Below are positions 42,863 through 58,300 of a DNA stretch of 64,000 nucleotides, one piece after another (positions within the stretch are counted from its first letter, which is position 1; every line of letters begins with the position of its first letter). A program made the translations under genes and the position numbers. The stretch comes from Rhipidocladum racemiflorum (Eukaryota > Streptophyta > Magnoliopsida > Poales > Poaceae). The DNA lies in assembly GCA_036346355.1 (NCBI GenBank), contig CM070592.1:36379230-36443229 (forward strand). Direction: 5' to 3'. The notes beneath the pieces are model-generated. The model saw only the letters and a program-made list of their open reading frames with translations, was not told the DNA's origin and searched no databases.

Positions 42863-45800
42863 ACCGGCGGCTTCACCGCCGACTTACGCCTCGTCGCTAC
42901 CGAACAAGTAGCCCAGCTAGCTCTGCGATCCCCTCGTTTGCCCAACAAAAGCTCAGAATCATCTCCTTTCATCCAAGTGAGCTCAAAAGGCAAAAAGAAA
43001 TCAAATAAAAGACATATATTTGTCCAAGAGAGCTCAAAAGGAAAAAAGAAATAAAATAAACAACCCACATTTAATTAAATAGCATCCCTAAACCCTAAAC
43101 AATTTACCCAGCGATATCTACCATCCCCTCATTTCCCTGCAAAAGCGAGCAAGGAAAATTCAAAGCCAGCACAGAATCATCTCGTTTCGTCCCCCCATTG
43201 CCCTAAACCCTAAACGCTAAAATGCTAACCCTAAACCCCAAAACATAAACTATAAAACCCTAAACCATAAAATCGTAAAGACAAAACCCTAAACCGCAAA
43301 AGACACAACTCTAAACCCTAAATCTGTAAAACCTAATTAAACACTCACCGCAAACCCCGACCCAAAACCGTAGACCATAACTGTAAACCTTGAATCCCTA
43401 ACCCTAAACCTTAAGCAATAAACACCAAACCTTAACGATAAACCCTAAAATCGTAATCCCTAAACGCTAACCCTAAACCATAAACCATAAAACACTAAAC
43501 AATAAGCCCTAAAAGACACAACTCTAAATCCTAAAACTGTAAAACCAAAACCCTAACCGCAAATCTTGACCCAAAACTCTAGATCATAACCGTAATCCCT
43601 AAATCCCTAACCCTAAACCATAAACCTTAAGCAATAAACACCAAACCTTACCGCTAAACGCTAACCCTAAACCATAAACAATAAAACACTAAACCCTAAC
43701 AATTAAAACCTAAACCTAATCTGTAACCCTAAACACCAAACCTTAAACTCTAAACACCTAAACCGAAATCCTAAAACCCTAAACATTAAACCTAAACCTT
43801 AAACCATAAAACCCTATAGCCAAAACCCTAAACCCTAACCATAAACCCTAAGTCTTAACCCTAAAACTGTAAAACCTAAACCATAACAGCAAACCCCAAC
43901 CATAAACCGTAAACCATAACTGTAATCCCTAAAACCCTAACCCTAAACCTAAACCTTAAACCATTAAACCCTAAAGCCAAAATCCTAAACCCTAACCATC
44001 AACCCTAAAAACCATAACTCTAGACCCTAAAACTGTAAACCCTAAACCCTAACAGCAAAACCAAAACCCTAAACCCTAAACCGTAACACTAAACACAAAA
44101 AACTTAAACTCTATACACATAAAACCGAAATACTAAAGCCCTAAGCACTTAACCCTAAACCCTAACCGCAAACCCCAACCCAAAACCGTAGACTAACCAT
44201 AAACCCTGAATCCCTAACCCTAAACCCTAAACCTTAAGCCATAAACATTAACCCTAAACAACAAACCCTAAAACCCTAACTCTAAACCCTAAACCTAAAC
44301 CCTAAACACTAAATCATAGCCCAAACCCTAAAACCTCATCCCTAAAGCCTACACCGGTGACTTGTCAGCCGCTGACTTGGCGCCACGCCGCCGCCAAACA
44401 AGTAGCCCAGCGAGCTCTACGATCCCCTAGTTTGCCCAACAAAATCTAGTAGACCATAACCGTAAACCCTAAAATCCTAATCCTAAACCCTAAATCCCAA
44501 ATCGCTAACCCTAAACCCCAAACCAGAAACCATAAACCACAAAACCCTAAACCCCTAAACCGTAAACCATAGAATCGTAAAGGCAAAACCTTAAAACCTA
44601 ACCGCAAACCCCGACCCAAAACTATAGACCATAACCGTAAACCCTAAATCCCTAAACCCTAACCCTAAACCATACACAATAAACCTTAACCCTAAACAAT
44701 AAACCCAAAAACCTAACCCTTAAACCCTAACCCTAAACCCTAAACCTAAACCCTAAATACTAAAGAATAACCCAAACCCTAAATCCTAAAAAATAAACCC
44801 AAAACCCTAAACCCTAAACAATAAACCCTAAACCCTAAACCCTAAACAATAAACCCTAAACCCTAACCGCAAGCCCTAAGCCTAAACCCTAAATACTAAA
44901 GCATAACCCAAACCCTAAAACCTAAAACCACATCCCAAAAGCCTAAAACCCTGAACCCCTAACCCTAAACCCTAAACCTTAAGCCATAAACATTAACCCT
45001 AAACAACAAACCCTAAAACCCTAACTCTAAACCCTAAACCCTAAAACCCTAAACCCTAAACCTAAACCTTAAACCATTAAACCCTAAAGCCAAAACCCTA
45101 AACCCTAACCATCAACCCTAAAAACCATAACTCTAGACCCTAAAACTGTAAACCCTAAACCTTAAACCCTAACAGCAAAACCAAAACCCTAAACCCTAAA
45201 CCGTAACCCTAAGCACAAAAACCTTAAACTCTAAACACATAAAACCGAAATACTAAACCATAAGCACTTAACCCTAAACCCTAACTGCAAACCCCGACCC
45301 AAAACCGTAGACTAACCATAAACCCTGAATCCCTAACCCTAAACCCTAAACCTTAAGCAATAAACATTAACCCTAAACAACAAACCCTAAAACCCTAACT
45401 CTAAACCCTAAGCCTAAACCCTAAACACTAAATCATAGCCCAAACCCTAAAACGTAAAACCCCATCCCTAAAGCCTAAACCGATGACTTGTCAGCCGCTG
45501 ACTTGGCGCCACGCCGCCGCCAAACAAGTAGCCCAGCGAGCTCTACGATCCCCTTGTTTGCCCAACAAAAGCTAGTAGACCATAACCGTAAACCCTAAAA
45601 TCCTAATCCTAAACCATAAATCCCAAATCGCTAACCCTAAACCCCAAACCAGAAACCATAAACCACAAAACCCTAAATCCCTAAACCCTAAACAATAGAA
45701 TCGTAAAGGCAAAACCTTAAAACCTAACCGTAAACCCCGACCCAAAACTGTAGACCATAACCGTAAACCCTAAATCCTTAAACCCTAACCCTAAACCATA

Positions 45801-47200
45801 CACAATAAACCTTAACCCTAAACAATAAACCCAAAAACCTAACCCTTAAACCCTAACGCTAAACCCTAAACCTAAACCCTAAATACTAAAGAATAACCCA
45901 AACCCTAAACCCTAAACAATAAACCCAAAACCCTAAACCCTAAACAATAAACCCTAAACCCTAAACAATAAACCCTAAACCCTAACCGCAAGCCCTAAGC
46001 CTAAACCCTAAATACTAAAGCATAACCCAAACCCTAAAACCTAAAACCACATCCCAAAAGCCTAAAACCCTGAATCCCTAACCCTAAACCCTAAACCTTA
46101 AGCCATAAACATTAACCCTAAACAACAAACCCTAAAACCCTAACTCTAAACCCTAAAACCCTAAACCCTAAACCCTAAACCTAAACCTTAAACCATTAAA
46201 CCCTAAAGCCAAAACCCTAAACACTAACCATCAACCCTAAAAACCATAACTCTAGACCCTAAAACTGTAAACCCTAAACCCTAAACCCTAACAGCAAAAC
46301 CAAAACCCTAAACCCTAAACCGTAACCCTAAACACAAAAACCTTAAACTCTAAACACATAAAACCGAAATACTAAAGCCATAAGCACTTAACCCTAAACC
46401 CTAACTGCAAACCCCAACCCAAAACCGTAGACTAACCATAAACCCTAAATCCCTAACCCTAAACCCTAAACCTTAAGCAATAAACATTAACCCTAAACAA
46501 CAAACCCTAAAACCCTAACACTAAACCCTAAGCCTAAACCCTAAACACTAAATCATAGCCCAAACCCTAAAACGTAAAACCCCATCCCTAAAGCCTAAAC
46601 CGATGACTTGTCAGCCGCTGATTGGCGCCACGCCACCGCCAAACAAGTAGCCCAGTGAGCTCTACGATCCCCTTGTTTGCCCAACAAAAGCTAGTAGACC
46701 ATAACCGTAAACCCTAAAATCCTAATCCTAAACCCTAAATCCCAAATCGCTAACCCTAAACCCCAAACCAGAAACCATAAACCATAAAACCCTAAACCCC
46801 TAAACCCTAAACCATAGAACCGTAAAGGCAAAACCTTAATCCCCAAAAGCCACAAATCTAAACCCTAAAACTGTAAAACCTAAACCCTAACCGCAAACCC
46901 CGACCCAAAACTGTAGACCATAACCGTAAACCCTAAATCCCTAAACCCTAACCCTAAACCATACACAATAAACCTTAACCCTAAACAATAAACCCTAAAA
47001 CCTAACCCTTAAACCCTAACGCTAAACCCTAAACCTAAACCCTAAATACTAAAGCATAACCCAAACCCTAAACAATAAACCCTAAACCCTAAACCCTAAA
47101 AAATAAACCCTAAACCCTAACCGCAAGCCCTAAGCCTAAACCCTAAATACTAAAGCATAACCCAAACCCTAAAACCTAAAACCACAACCCAAAAGCCTAA
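42863..47200. repeat. higher-order unit, about 4.3 kb, second copy
   Basis: A tandem copy of 38420-42862 with cassettes A (42863), C (43107), B (44353), B (45481) and B (46600). Differences are mostly single bases and short indels. Confidence 0.85.
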
Positions 47201-47429
47201 ACCGTGGCTTCTCACTGGCCGACTTGGCGCCTCGTCGCTACCGAACAAGTAGCCCAGCGAGCTCTGCGATCCCCTCGTTTGCCCAACAAAAGCTCAGAAT
47301 CATCTCCTTTCATCCAAGTGAGCTCAAAAGGCAAAAAGAAATCAAATAAAAGACATATATTTGTCCAAGAGAGCTCAAAAGGAAAAAAAATAAAATAAAC
47401 AACCCACATTTAATTAAATAGCATCCCTA

Positions 47430-50400
47430 AACCCTAAACAAGTTACCCAGCGATATCTACCATCCCGTCATTTCCCTGCAAAAGCGAGCAAGGAAAATTC
47501 AAAGCCAGCACAGAATCATCTCGTTTCGTCCCCCCATTGCCCTAAATCCTAAACGCTAAAATGTTAACCCTAAACCCCAAAACATAAACTATAAAACCCT
47601 AAACCATAAAATCGTAAAGACAAAACCCTTAACCGCAAAAGACACAACTCTAAACCCTAAAACTGTAAAACCTAAACACTCACCGCAAACCCCGACCCAA
47701 AACCGTAGACCATAACCGTAAACCTTAAATCCCTAACCCTAAACCTTAAGCAATAAACACCAAACCTTAACGATAAACCCTAAAATCCTAATCGCAAATC
47801 TTGACCCAAAACTGTAAAACCAAAACCCTAACCGCAAATCTTGACCCAAAACTGTAGATCATAACCGTAAACCCTAAATCCCTAACGCTAAACCTTAAGC
47901 AATAAACACCAAACCTTACCGCTAAACGCTAACCCTAAACCATAAACAATAAAACACTAAACGCTAACAATTAAAACCTAAACCCTAATCTTTTACCCTA
48001 AACACCAAACCTTAAACTCTAAACACCAAACCTTAAACTCTATACACCTAAACCATAAAACACTAAAGCCAAAACCCTAAACCCTAACCGCAAAACCTAA
48101 ACCCTAAACCCTAAACCCTAACCCTAAACACTAAACCCTAAACCCTAAACCCTAAACCCTAAATCCCTAACCCTAAACCCTAAACCTTAAGCAATAAACA
48201 CCAAACCTTACCGCTAAACGCTAACCCTAAACCATAAAGAATAAAACACTAAACCCTAACAATTAAAACCTAAACCCTAATCTGTAATACTAAACACCAA
48301 ACCTTAAACTCTAAACACCTAAAACCGAAATCCTAAAACCCTAAACATTAAACCTAAACCTTAAACCATAAAACCCTAAAGCCAAAACCGTAAACCCTAA
48401 CCATAAACCCTAAGTCTTAACCCTAAAACTGTAAAACCTAAACCATAACAGCAAACCCCAACCCTAAACCGTAAACCATAACTGTAAGCCCTAAAACCCT
48501 AACCCTAAACCTAAACCTTAAACCATTAAACCCTAAAGCCAAAACCCTAAACCCTAACCATCAACCCTAAAAACCATAACTCTAGACCCTAAAACTGTAA
48601 ACCCTAAACCCTAAAAGCAAAACCAAAACCCTAAACCCTAAACCGTAACCCTAAACACAAAAACCTTAAACTCTAAACACATAAAACCGAAATACTAAAG
48701 CCCTAAGCACTTAACCCTAAACCATAACCGAAAACCCCGACCCAAAACCGTAGACTAACCATAAACCCTAAATCCCTAACCGTAAACCCGAACCTTAAGC
48801 AATAAACATTAACCCTAAACAACAAACCCTAAAACCCTAACTCTAAACCCTAAGCCTAAACCCTAAACACTAAATCATAGCCCAAACCCTAAAACCTAAA
48901 ACCCCATCCCTAAAGCCTAAACCGATGACTTGTCAGCCGCTGACTTGGCGCCACGCCGCCGCCAAACAAGTAGCCAATGAGCTCTACGATCCCCTTTGTT
49001 TGCCCAACAAAAGCTAGTAGACCATAGCAGTAAACCCTAAAATCCTAATCCTAAACCCTAAATCCCAAATCGCTAACCCTAAACCCCAAACCGTAAAACC
49101 ATAAACCACAAAACCCTAAACCCCTAAATCCTAAATACTAAAGAATAACCCAAACCCTAAATCCTAACCGCAAGCCCTAAGCCTAAACCCTAAATACTAA
49201 AGCATAACCCAAACCCTAAAACCTAAAACCACATCCCAAAAGCCTAAAACCCTGAATCCCTAACCCTAAACCCTAAACATTAAGCCATAAACATTAACCC
49301 TAAACAACAAACCCTAAAACCCTAACTCTAAACCCTAAGCCTAAACCCTAAACACTAAATCATAGCCCAAACCCTAAAACCTAAAACCCCATCCCTAAAG
49401 CCTAAACCGGTGACTTGTCACCACGACTTAGCGCCACGCCGCCAAACAAGTAGCCCGGCGAGCTCTACGATCTCCTTGTTTGCCCAACAAAAGCTAGTAG
49501 ACCATAACAATAAACTCTAAAATCCTAATCCTAAACCCTAAATCACAAATCGCTAACACTAAACCCCAAACCATAAACCATAAAACCTTAAACCCCTAAA
49601 CCCTAAACCATAGAATCGTAAAGGCAAAACCTTAAACCCCAAAAGCCATAACTCTAAACCATAAAACTGTAAAACCTAAACCCTAACCGCAAACCCCGAC
49701 CCAAAACTGTAGACCATAACCGTAAACCCTAAATCCCTAAACCCTAACCCTAAACCATACACAATAAACCTTAACCCTAAACAATAAACCCTAAAACCTA
49801 ACCCTTAAACCCTAACCCTAAACCCTAAACCTAAACCCTAAATACTAAAGCATAACCCAAACCCTAAACAATAAACCCTAAACCCTAAAACCTAAGAAAT
49901 AGCATCCCTAAACCCTAAACAAGTTACCCAGCGATATCTACCATCCCGTCATTTCCCTGCAAAAGCGAGCAAGGAAAATTCAAAGCCAGCACAGAATCAT
50001 CTCGTTTCGTCCCCCCATTGCCCTAAATCCTAAACGCTAAAATGTTAACCCTAAACCCCAAAACATAAACTATAAAACCCTAAACCATAAAATCGTAAAG
50101 ACAAAACCCTTAACCGCAAAAGACACAACTCTAAACCCTAAAACTGTAAAACCTAAACACTCACCGCAAACCCCGACCCAAAACCGTAGACCATAACCGT
50201 AAACCTTAAATCCCTAACCCTAAACCTTAAGCAATAAACACCAAACCTTAACGATAAACCCTAAAATCCTAATCGCAAATCTTGACCCAAAACTGTAAAA
50301 CCAAAACCCTAACCGCAAATCTTGACCCAAAACTGTAGATCATAACCGTAAACCCTAAATCCCTAACGCTAAACCTTAAGCAATAAACACCAAACCTTAC

Positions 50401-52390
50401 CGCTAAACGCTAACCCTAAACCATAAACAATAAAACACTAAACGCTAACAATTAAAACCTAAACCCTAATCTTTTACCCTAAACACCAAACCTTAAACTC
50501 TAAACACCAAACCTTAAACTCTATACACCTAAACCATAAAACACTAAAGCCAAAACCCTAAACCCTAACCGCAAAACCTAAACCCTAAACCCTAAACCCT
50601 AAACACTAAACCCTAAACCCTAAACCCTAAACCCTAAATCCCTAACCCTAAACCCTAAACCTTAAGCAATAAACACCAAACCTTACCGCTAAACGCTAAC
50701 CCTAAACCATAAAGAATAAAACACTAAACCCTAACAATTAAAACCTAAACCCTAATCTGTAATACTAAACACCAAACCTTAAACTCTAAACACCTAAAAC
50801 CGAAATCCTAAAACCCTAAACATTAAACCTAAACCTTAAACCATAAAACCCTAAAGCCAAAACCGTAAACCCTAACCATAAACCCTAAGTCTTAACCCTA
50901 AAACTGTAAAACCTAAACCATAACAGCAAACCCCAACCCTAAACCGTAAACCATAACTGTAAGCCCTAAAACCCTAACCCTAAACCTAAACCTTAAACCA
51001 TTAAACCCTAAAGCCAAAACCCTAAACCCTAACCATCAACCCTAAAAACCATAACTCTAGACCCTAAAACTGTAAACCCTAAACCCTAAAAGCAAAACCA
51101 AAACCCTAAACCCTAAACCGTAACCCTAAACACAAAAACCTTAAACTCTAAACACATAAAACCGAAATACTAAAGCCCTAAGCACTTAACCCTAAACCAT
51201 AACCGAAAACCCCGACCCAAAACCGTAGACTAACCATAAACCCTAAATCCCTAACCGTAAACCCGAACCTTAAGCAATAAACATTAACCCTAAACAACAA
51301 ACCCTAAAACCCTAACTCTAAACCCTAAGCCTAAACCCTAAACACTAAATCATAGCCCAAACCCTAAAACCTAAAACCCCATCCCTAAAGCCTAAACCGA
51401 TGACTTGTCAGCCGCTGACTTGGCGCCACGCCGCCGCCAAACAAGTAGCCCAGCGAGCTCTACGATCCCCTTGTTTGCCCAACAAAAGCTAGTAGACCAT
51501 AACCGTAAACCCTAAAATCCTAATCCTAAACCCTAAATCCCAAATCGCTAACCCTAAACCCCAAACCAGAAACCATAAACCACAAAACCCTAAACCCCTA
51601 AATCCTAAATACTAAAGAATAACCCAAACCCTAAATCCTAACCGCAAGCCCTAAGCCTAAACCCTAAATACTAAAGCATAACCCAAACCCTAAAACCTAA
51701 AACCACATCCCAAAAGCCTAAAACCCTGAATCCCTAACCCTAAACCCTAAACATTAAGCCATAAACATTAACCCTAAACAACAAACCCTAAAACCCTAAC
51801 TCTAAACCCTAAGCCTAAACCCTAAACACTAAATCATAGCCCAAACCCTAAAACCTAAAACCCCATCCCTAAAGCCTAAACCGGTGACTTGTCAGCCGCT
51901 GACTTGGCGCCACGCTGCCGCCAAACAAGTAGCCCGGCGAGCTCTACGATCCCCTTGTTTGCCCAACAAAAGCTAGTAGACCATAACCGTAAACCCTAAA
52001 ATCCTAATCCTAAACCCTAAATCACAAATCGCTAACACTAAACCCCAAACCATAAACCATAAAACCTTAAACCCCTAAACCCTAAACCATAGAATCGTAA
52101 AGGCAAAACCTTAAACCCCAAAAGCCATAACTCTAAACCATAAAACTGTAAAACCTAAACCCTAACCGCAAACCCCGACCCAAAACTGTAGACCATAACC
52201 GTAAACCCTAAATCCCTAAACCCTAACCCTAAACCATACACAATAAACCTTAACCCTAAACAATAAACCCTAAAACCTAACCCTTAAACCCTAACCCTAA
52301 ACCCTAAACCTAAACCCTAAATACTAAAGCATAACCCAAACCCTAAACAATAAACCCTAAACCCTAAAACCTAAGAAATAGCATCCCTAA
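47430..52390. repeat. tandem pair of 2.48-kb units
   Basis: Sequence from cassette C at 47448 to about 49910 is repeated from 49928 to about 52390 with an offset of 2479-2480 bp (the phrase cctaagaaatagcatccc at 49891 returns at 52370). Each contains two cassette B copies, one of them altered near 49404. A further copy starts at about 54180 and runs to about 56660. Confidence 0.85.
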
Positions 52391-55300
52391 ACCCTAAACA
52401 AGTTACCCAGCAATATCTACCATCCCCTCATTTCCCTGCAAAAGCGAGCAATGAAAATTCAAAGCCAGCACAGAATCATCTCGTTTCGTCCCCATATTGC
52501 CCTAAATCCTAAACGCTAAAATGCTAACCCTAAACCCCAAAACATAAACTATAAAACCCTAAACCATAAAATCGTAAAGACAAAACCCTAAACCGCAAAA
52601 GACACAACTCTAAACCCTAAAACTGTAAAACCTAAACACTCACCGCAAACCCCGACCCAAAACCGTAGACCATAACCGTAAACCTTAAATCCCAAACCCT
52701 AAACCTTAAGCAATAAACACCAAACCTTAACGATAAACCCTAAAATCCTAATCCCTAAACGCTAACCCTAAACCATAAACCATAAAACACTAAACAAGAA
52801 GCCCTAAAAGACACAACTCTAAATCCTAAAACTGTAAAACCAAAACCCTAACCGCAAATCTTGACCCAAAACTGTAGATCATAACCGTAATCCCTAAATC
52901 CCTAACCCTAAACCCTAAACCTTAAGCAATAAACACCAAACCTTACCGCTAAACGCTAACCCTAAACCATAAACAATAAAACACTAAACCCTAACAATTA
53001 AAACCTAAACCCTAATCTGTAACCCTAAACACCAAACCTTAAACTCCAAACACCTAAACCGAAATCCTAAAACCCTAAACATTAAACCTAAACCTTAAAC
53101 CATAAAACCCTATAGCCAAAACCCTAAACCCTAACCATAAACCATAAGTCTTAACCCTAAAACTGTAAAACCTAAACCCTAACTGCAAACCCCAACCCAA
53201 AACCGTAGACTAACCATAAACCCTAAATCCCTAACCCTAAACCCTAAACCTTAAGCAATAAACATTAACCCTAAACAACAAACCCTAAAACCCTAACACT
53301 AAACCCTAAGCCTAAACCCTAAACACTAAATCATAGCCCAAACCCTAAAACGTAAAACCCCATCCCTAAAGCCTAAACCGATGACTTGTCAGCCGCTGAT
53401 TGGCGCCACGCCACCGCCAAACAAGTAGCCCAGTGAGCTCTACGATCCCCTTGTTTGCCCAACAAAAGCTAGTAGACCATAACCGTAAACCCTAAAATCC
53501 TAATCCTAAACCCTAAATCCCAAATCGCTAACCCTAAACCCCAAACCAGAAACCATAAACCATAAAACCCTAAACCCCTAAACCCTAAACCATAGAACCG
53601 TAAAGGCAAAACCTTAATCCCCAAAAGCCACAAATCTAAACCCTAAAACTGTAAAACCTAAACCCTAACCGCAAACCCCGACCCAAAACTGTAGACCATA
53701 ACCGTAAACCCTAAATCCCTAAACCCTAACCCTAAACCATACACAATAAACCTTAACCCTAAACAATAAACCCTAAAACCTAACCCTTAAACCCTAACGC
53801 TAAACCCTAAACCTAAACCCTAAATACTAAAGCATAACCCAAACCCTAAACAATAAACCCTAAACCCTAAACCCTAAAAAATAAACCCTAAACCCTAACC
53901 GCAAGCCCTAAGCCTAAACCCTAAATACTAAAGCATAACCCAAACCCTAAAACCTAAAACCACAACCCAAAAGCCTAAACCGGCGGCTTCTCAGCCGCTG
54001 ACTTGGCGCCTCGTCACATCGAACAAGTAGCCCAATGAGCTCTGCGATCCCCTCGTTTGCCCAACAAAAGCTCAGAATCATCTCCTTTCATCCAAGTGAG
54101 CTCAAAAGGCAAAAAGAAATCAAATAAAAGACATATATTTGTCCAAGAGAGCTCAAAAGGAAAAAAAATAAAATAAACAACCCACATTTAATTAAATAGC
54201 ATCCCTAAACCCTAAACAAGTTACCCAGCGATATCTACCATCCCGTCATTTCCCTGCAAAAGCGAGCAAGGAAAATTCAAAGCCAGCACAGAATCATCTC
54301 GTTTCGTCCCCCCATTGCCCTAAATCCTAAACGCTAAAATGTTAACCCTAAACCCCAAAACATAAACTATAAAACCCTAAACCATAAAATCGTAAAGACA
54401 AAACCCTTAACCGCAAAAGACACAACTCTAAACCCTAAAACTGTAAAACCTAAACACTCACCGCAAACCCCGACCCAAAACCGTAGACCATAACCGTAAA
54501 CCTTAAATCCCTAACCCTAAACCTTAAGCAATAAACACCAAACCTTAACGATAAACCCTAAAATCCTAATCGCAAATCTTGACCCAAAACTGTAAAACCA
54601 AAACCCTAACCGCAAATCTTGACCCAAAATCAGATCATAAATCAGTAAACCCTAAATCCCTAACGCTAAACCTTAAGCAATAAACACCAAACCTTACCGC
54701 TAAACGCTAACCCTAAACCATAAACAATAAAACACTAAACGCTAACAATTAAAACCTAAACCCTAATCTTTTACCCTAAACACCAAACCTTAAACTCTAA
54801 ACACCAAACCTTAAACTCTATACACCTAAACCATAAAACACTAAAGCCAAAACCCTAAACCCTAACCGCAAAACCTAAACCCTAAACCCTAAACCCTAAC
54901 CCTAAACACTAAACCCTAAACCCTAAACCCTAAACCCTAAATCCCTAACCCTAAACCCTAAACCTTAAGCAATAAACACCAAACCTTACCGCTAAACGCT
55001 AACCCTAAACCATAAAGAATAAAACACTAAACCCTAACAATTAAAACCTAAACCCTAATCTGTAATACTAAACACCAAACCTTAAACTCTAAACACCTAA
55101 AACCGAAATCCTAAAACCCTAAACATTAAACCTAAACCTTAAACCATAAAACCCTAAAGCCAAAACCGTAAACCCTAACCATAAACCCTAAGTCTTAACC
55201 CTAAAACTGTAAAACCTAAACCATAACAGCAAACCCCAACCCTAAACCGTAAACCATAACTGTAAGCCCTAAAACCCTAACCCTAAACCTAAACCTTAAA

Positions 55301-58300
55301 CCATTAAACCCTAAAGCCAAAACCCTAAACCCTAACCATCAACCCTAAAAACCATAACTCTAGACCCTAAAACTGTAAACCCTAAACCCTAAAAGCAAAA
55401 CCAAAACCCTAAACCCTAAACCGTAACCCTAAACACAAAAACCTTAAACTCTAAACACATAAAACCGAAATACTAAAGCCCTAAGCACTTAACCCTAAAC
55501 CATAACCGAAAACCCCGACCCAAAACCGTAGACTAACCATAAACCCTAAATCCCTAACCGTAAACCCGAACCTTAAGCAATAAACATTAACCCTAAACAA
55601 CAAACCCTAAAACCCTAACTCTAAACCCTAAGCCTAAACCCTAAACACTAAATCATAGCCCAAACCCTAAAACCTAAAACCCCATCCCTAAAGCCTAAAC
55701 CGATGACTTGTCAGCCGCTGACTTGGCGCCACGCCGCCAAACAAGTAGCCCAGCGAGCTCTACGATCCCCTTGTTTGCCCAACAAAAGCTAGTAGACCAT
55801 AACCGTAAACCCTAAAATCCTAATCCTAAACCCTAAATCCCAAATCGCTAACCCTAAACCCCAAACCGTAAAACCATAAACCACAAAACCCTAAACCCCT
55901 AAATCCTAAATACTAAAGAATAACCCAAACCCTAAATCCTAACCGCAAGCCCTAAGCCTAAACCCTAAATACTAAAGCATAACCCAAACCCTAAAACCTA
56001 AAACCACATCCCAAAAGCCTAAAACCCTGAATCCCTAACCCTAAACCCTAAACATTAAGCCATAAACATTAACCCTAAACAACAAACCCTAAAACCCTAA
56101 CTCTAAACCCTAAGCCTAAACCCTAAACACTAAATCATAGCCCAAACCCTAAAACCTAAAACCCCATCCCTAAAGCCTAAACCAGGTGACTTGTCGGTGA
56201 CTTAGCGCCACGCCATGAACAAGTAGTGGCCGAGCTCTACGATCCCCTTGTTTGCCCAACAAAAGCTAGTAGACCATAACCGTAAACCCTAAAATCCTAA
56301 TCCTAAACCCTAAATCACAAATCGCTAACACTAAACCCCAAACCATAAACCATAAAACCTTAAACCCCTAAACCCTAAACCATAGAATCGTAAAGGCAAA
56401 ACCTTAAACCCCAAAAGCCATAACTCTAAACCATAAAACTGTAAAACCTAAACCCTAACCGCAAACCCCGACCCAAAACTGTAGACCATAACCGTAAACC
56501 CTAAATCCCTAAACCCTAACCCTAAACCATACACAATAAACCTTAACCCTAAACAATAAACCCTAAAACCTAACCCTTAAACCCTAACCCTAAACCCTAA
56601 ACCTAAACCCTAAATACTAAAGCATAACCCAAACCCTAAACAATAAACCCTAAACCCTAAAACCTAAGAAATAGCATCCCTAAACCCTAAACAAGTTACC
56701 CAGCAATATCTACCATCCCCTCATTTCCCTGCAAAAGCGAGCAAGGAAAATTCAAAGCCAGCACAGAATCATCTCGTTTCGTCCCCATATTGCCCTAAAT
56801 CCTAAACGCTAAAATGCTAACCCTAAACCCCAAAACATAAACTATAAAACCCTAAACCATAAAATCGTAAAGACAAAACCCTAAACCGCAAAAGACACAA
56901 CTCTAAACCCTAAAACTGTAAAACCTAAACACTCACCGCAAACCCCGACCCAAAACCGTAGACCATAACCGTAAACCTTAAATCCCAAACCCTAAACCTT
57001 AAGCAATAAACACCAAACCTTAACGATAAACCCTAAAATCCTAATCCCTAAACGCTAACCCTAAACCATAAACCATAAAACACTAAACAAGAAGCCCTAA
57101 AAGACACAACTCTAAATCCTAAAACTGTAAAACCAAAACCCTAACCGCAAATCTTGACCCAAAACTGTAGATCATAACCGTAATCCCTAAATCCCTAACC
57201 CTAAACCCTAAACCTTAAGCAATAAACACCAAACCTTACCGCTAAACGCTAACCCTAAACCATAAACAATAAAACACTAAACCCTAACAATTAAAACCTA
57301 AACCCTAATCTGTAACCCTAAACACCAAACCTTAAACTCCAAACACCTAAACCGAAATCCTAAAACCCTAAACATTAAACCTAAACCTTAAACCATAAAA
57401 CCCTATAGCCAAAACCCTAAACCCTAACCATAAACCATAAGTCTTAACCCTAAAACTGTAAAACCTAAACCATAACAGCAAACCCCAACCCTAAACCGTA
57501 AACCATAACTGTAAGCCCTAAAATCCTAACCCTAAACCTAAACCTTAAACCATTAAACCCTAAAGCCAAAACCCTAAACCCTAACCATCAACCCTAAAAA
57601 CCATAACTCTAGACCCTAAAACTGTAAACCCAAAACCCTAACAGCAAAACCAAAACCGTAAACCCTAAACCGTAACCCTAAACACAAAAACCTTAAACTC
57701 TAAACACATAAAACCGAAATACTAAAGCCATAAGCACTTAACCCTAAACCCTAAACCCTAAACCCTAAACCCTAAATCCTAAACCATATCCGTAAACCCT
57801 AAATCCCTAAACCCTAACCCTAAACCTTAAACAATAAACCTTAACCCTAAACAATAAACCCTAAACACTAACCCTTAAACCCTACCCGTAAACCCTAAAC
57901 CCAAACCCTAAATACTAAAGCATAACCCAAACCCTAAACCCTAAACAATAAACCCTAAACCCTAAACAATAAACCCTAAACCTAACCCTAAACCCTAACC
58001 CTAAACCCTAAGCCTAAACCCTAAATTCTAAAGCATAACCCAAACCCTAAAATCTAAAACCACATCCCAAAAGCCTAAACCGGCGGCTTCTCAACCGCTG
58101 ACTTGGCGCCTCACCGCTACCGAACAAGTAGCCCAGCGAGCTCTGCGATCCCCTCGTTTGCCCAACAAAAGCTCAGAATCATTTCCTTTCATCCAAGTGA
58201 GCTCAAAAGGCAAAAAGAACCCTAAACCCTAAATCCTAAACCCTAAACCCTAACCCTAAACCCTAAACCCTAAACACATAATACCGAAATACTAAAGCCC

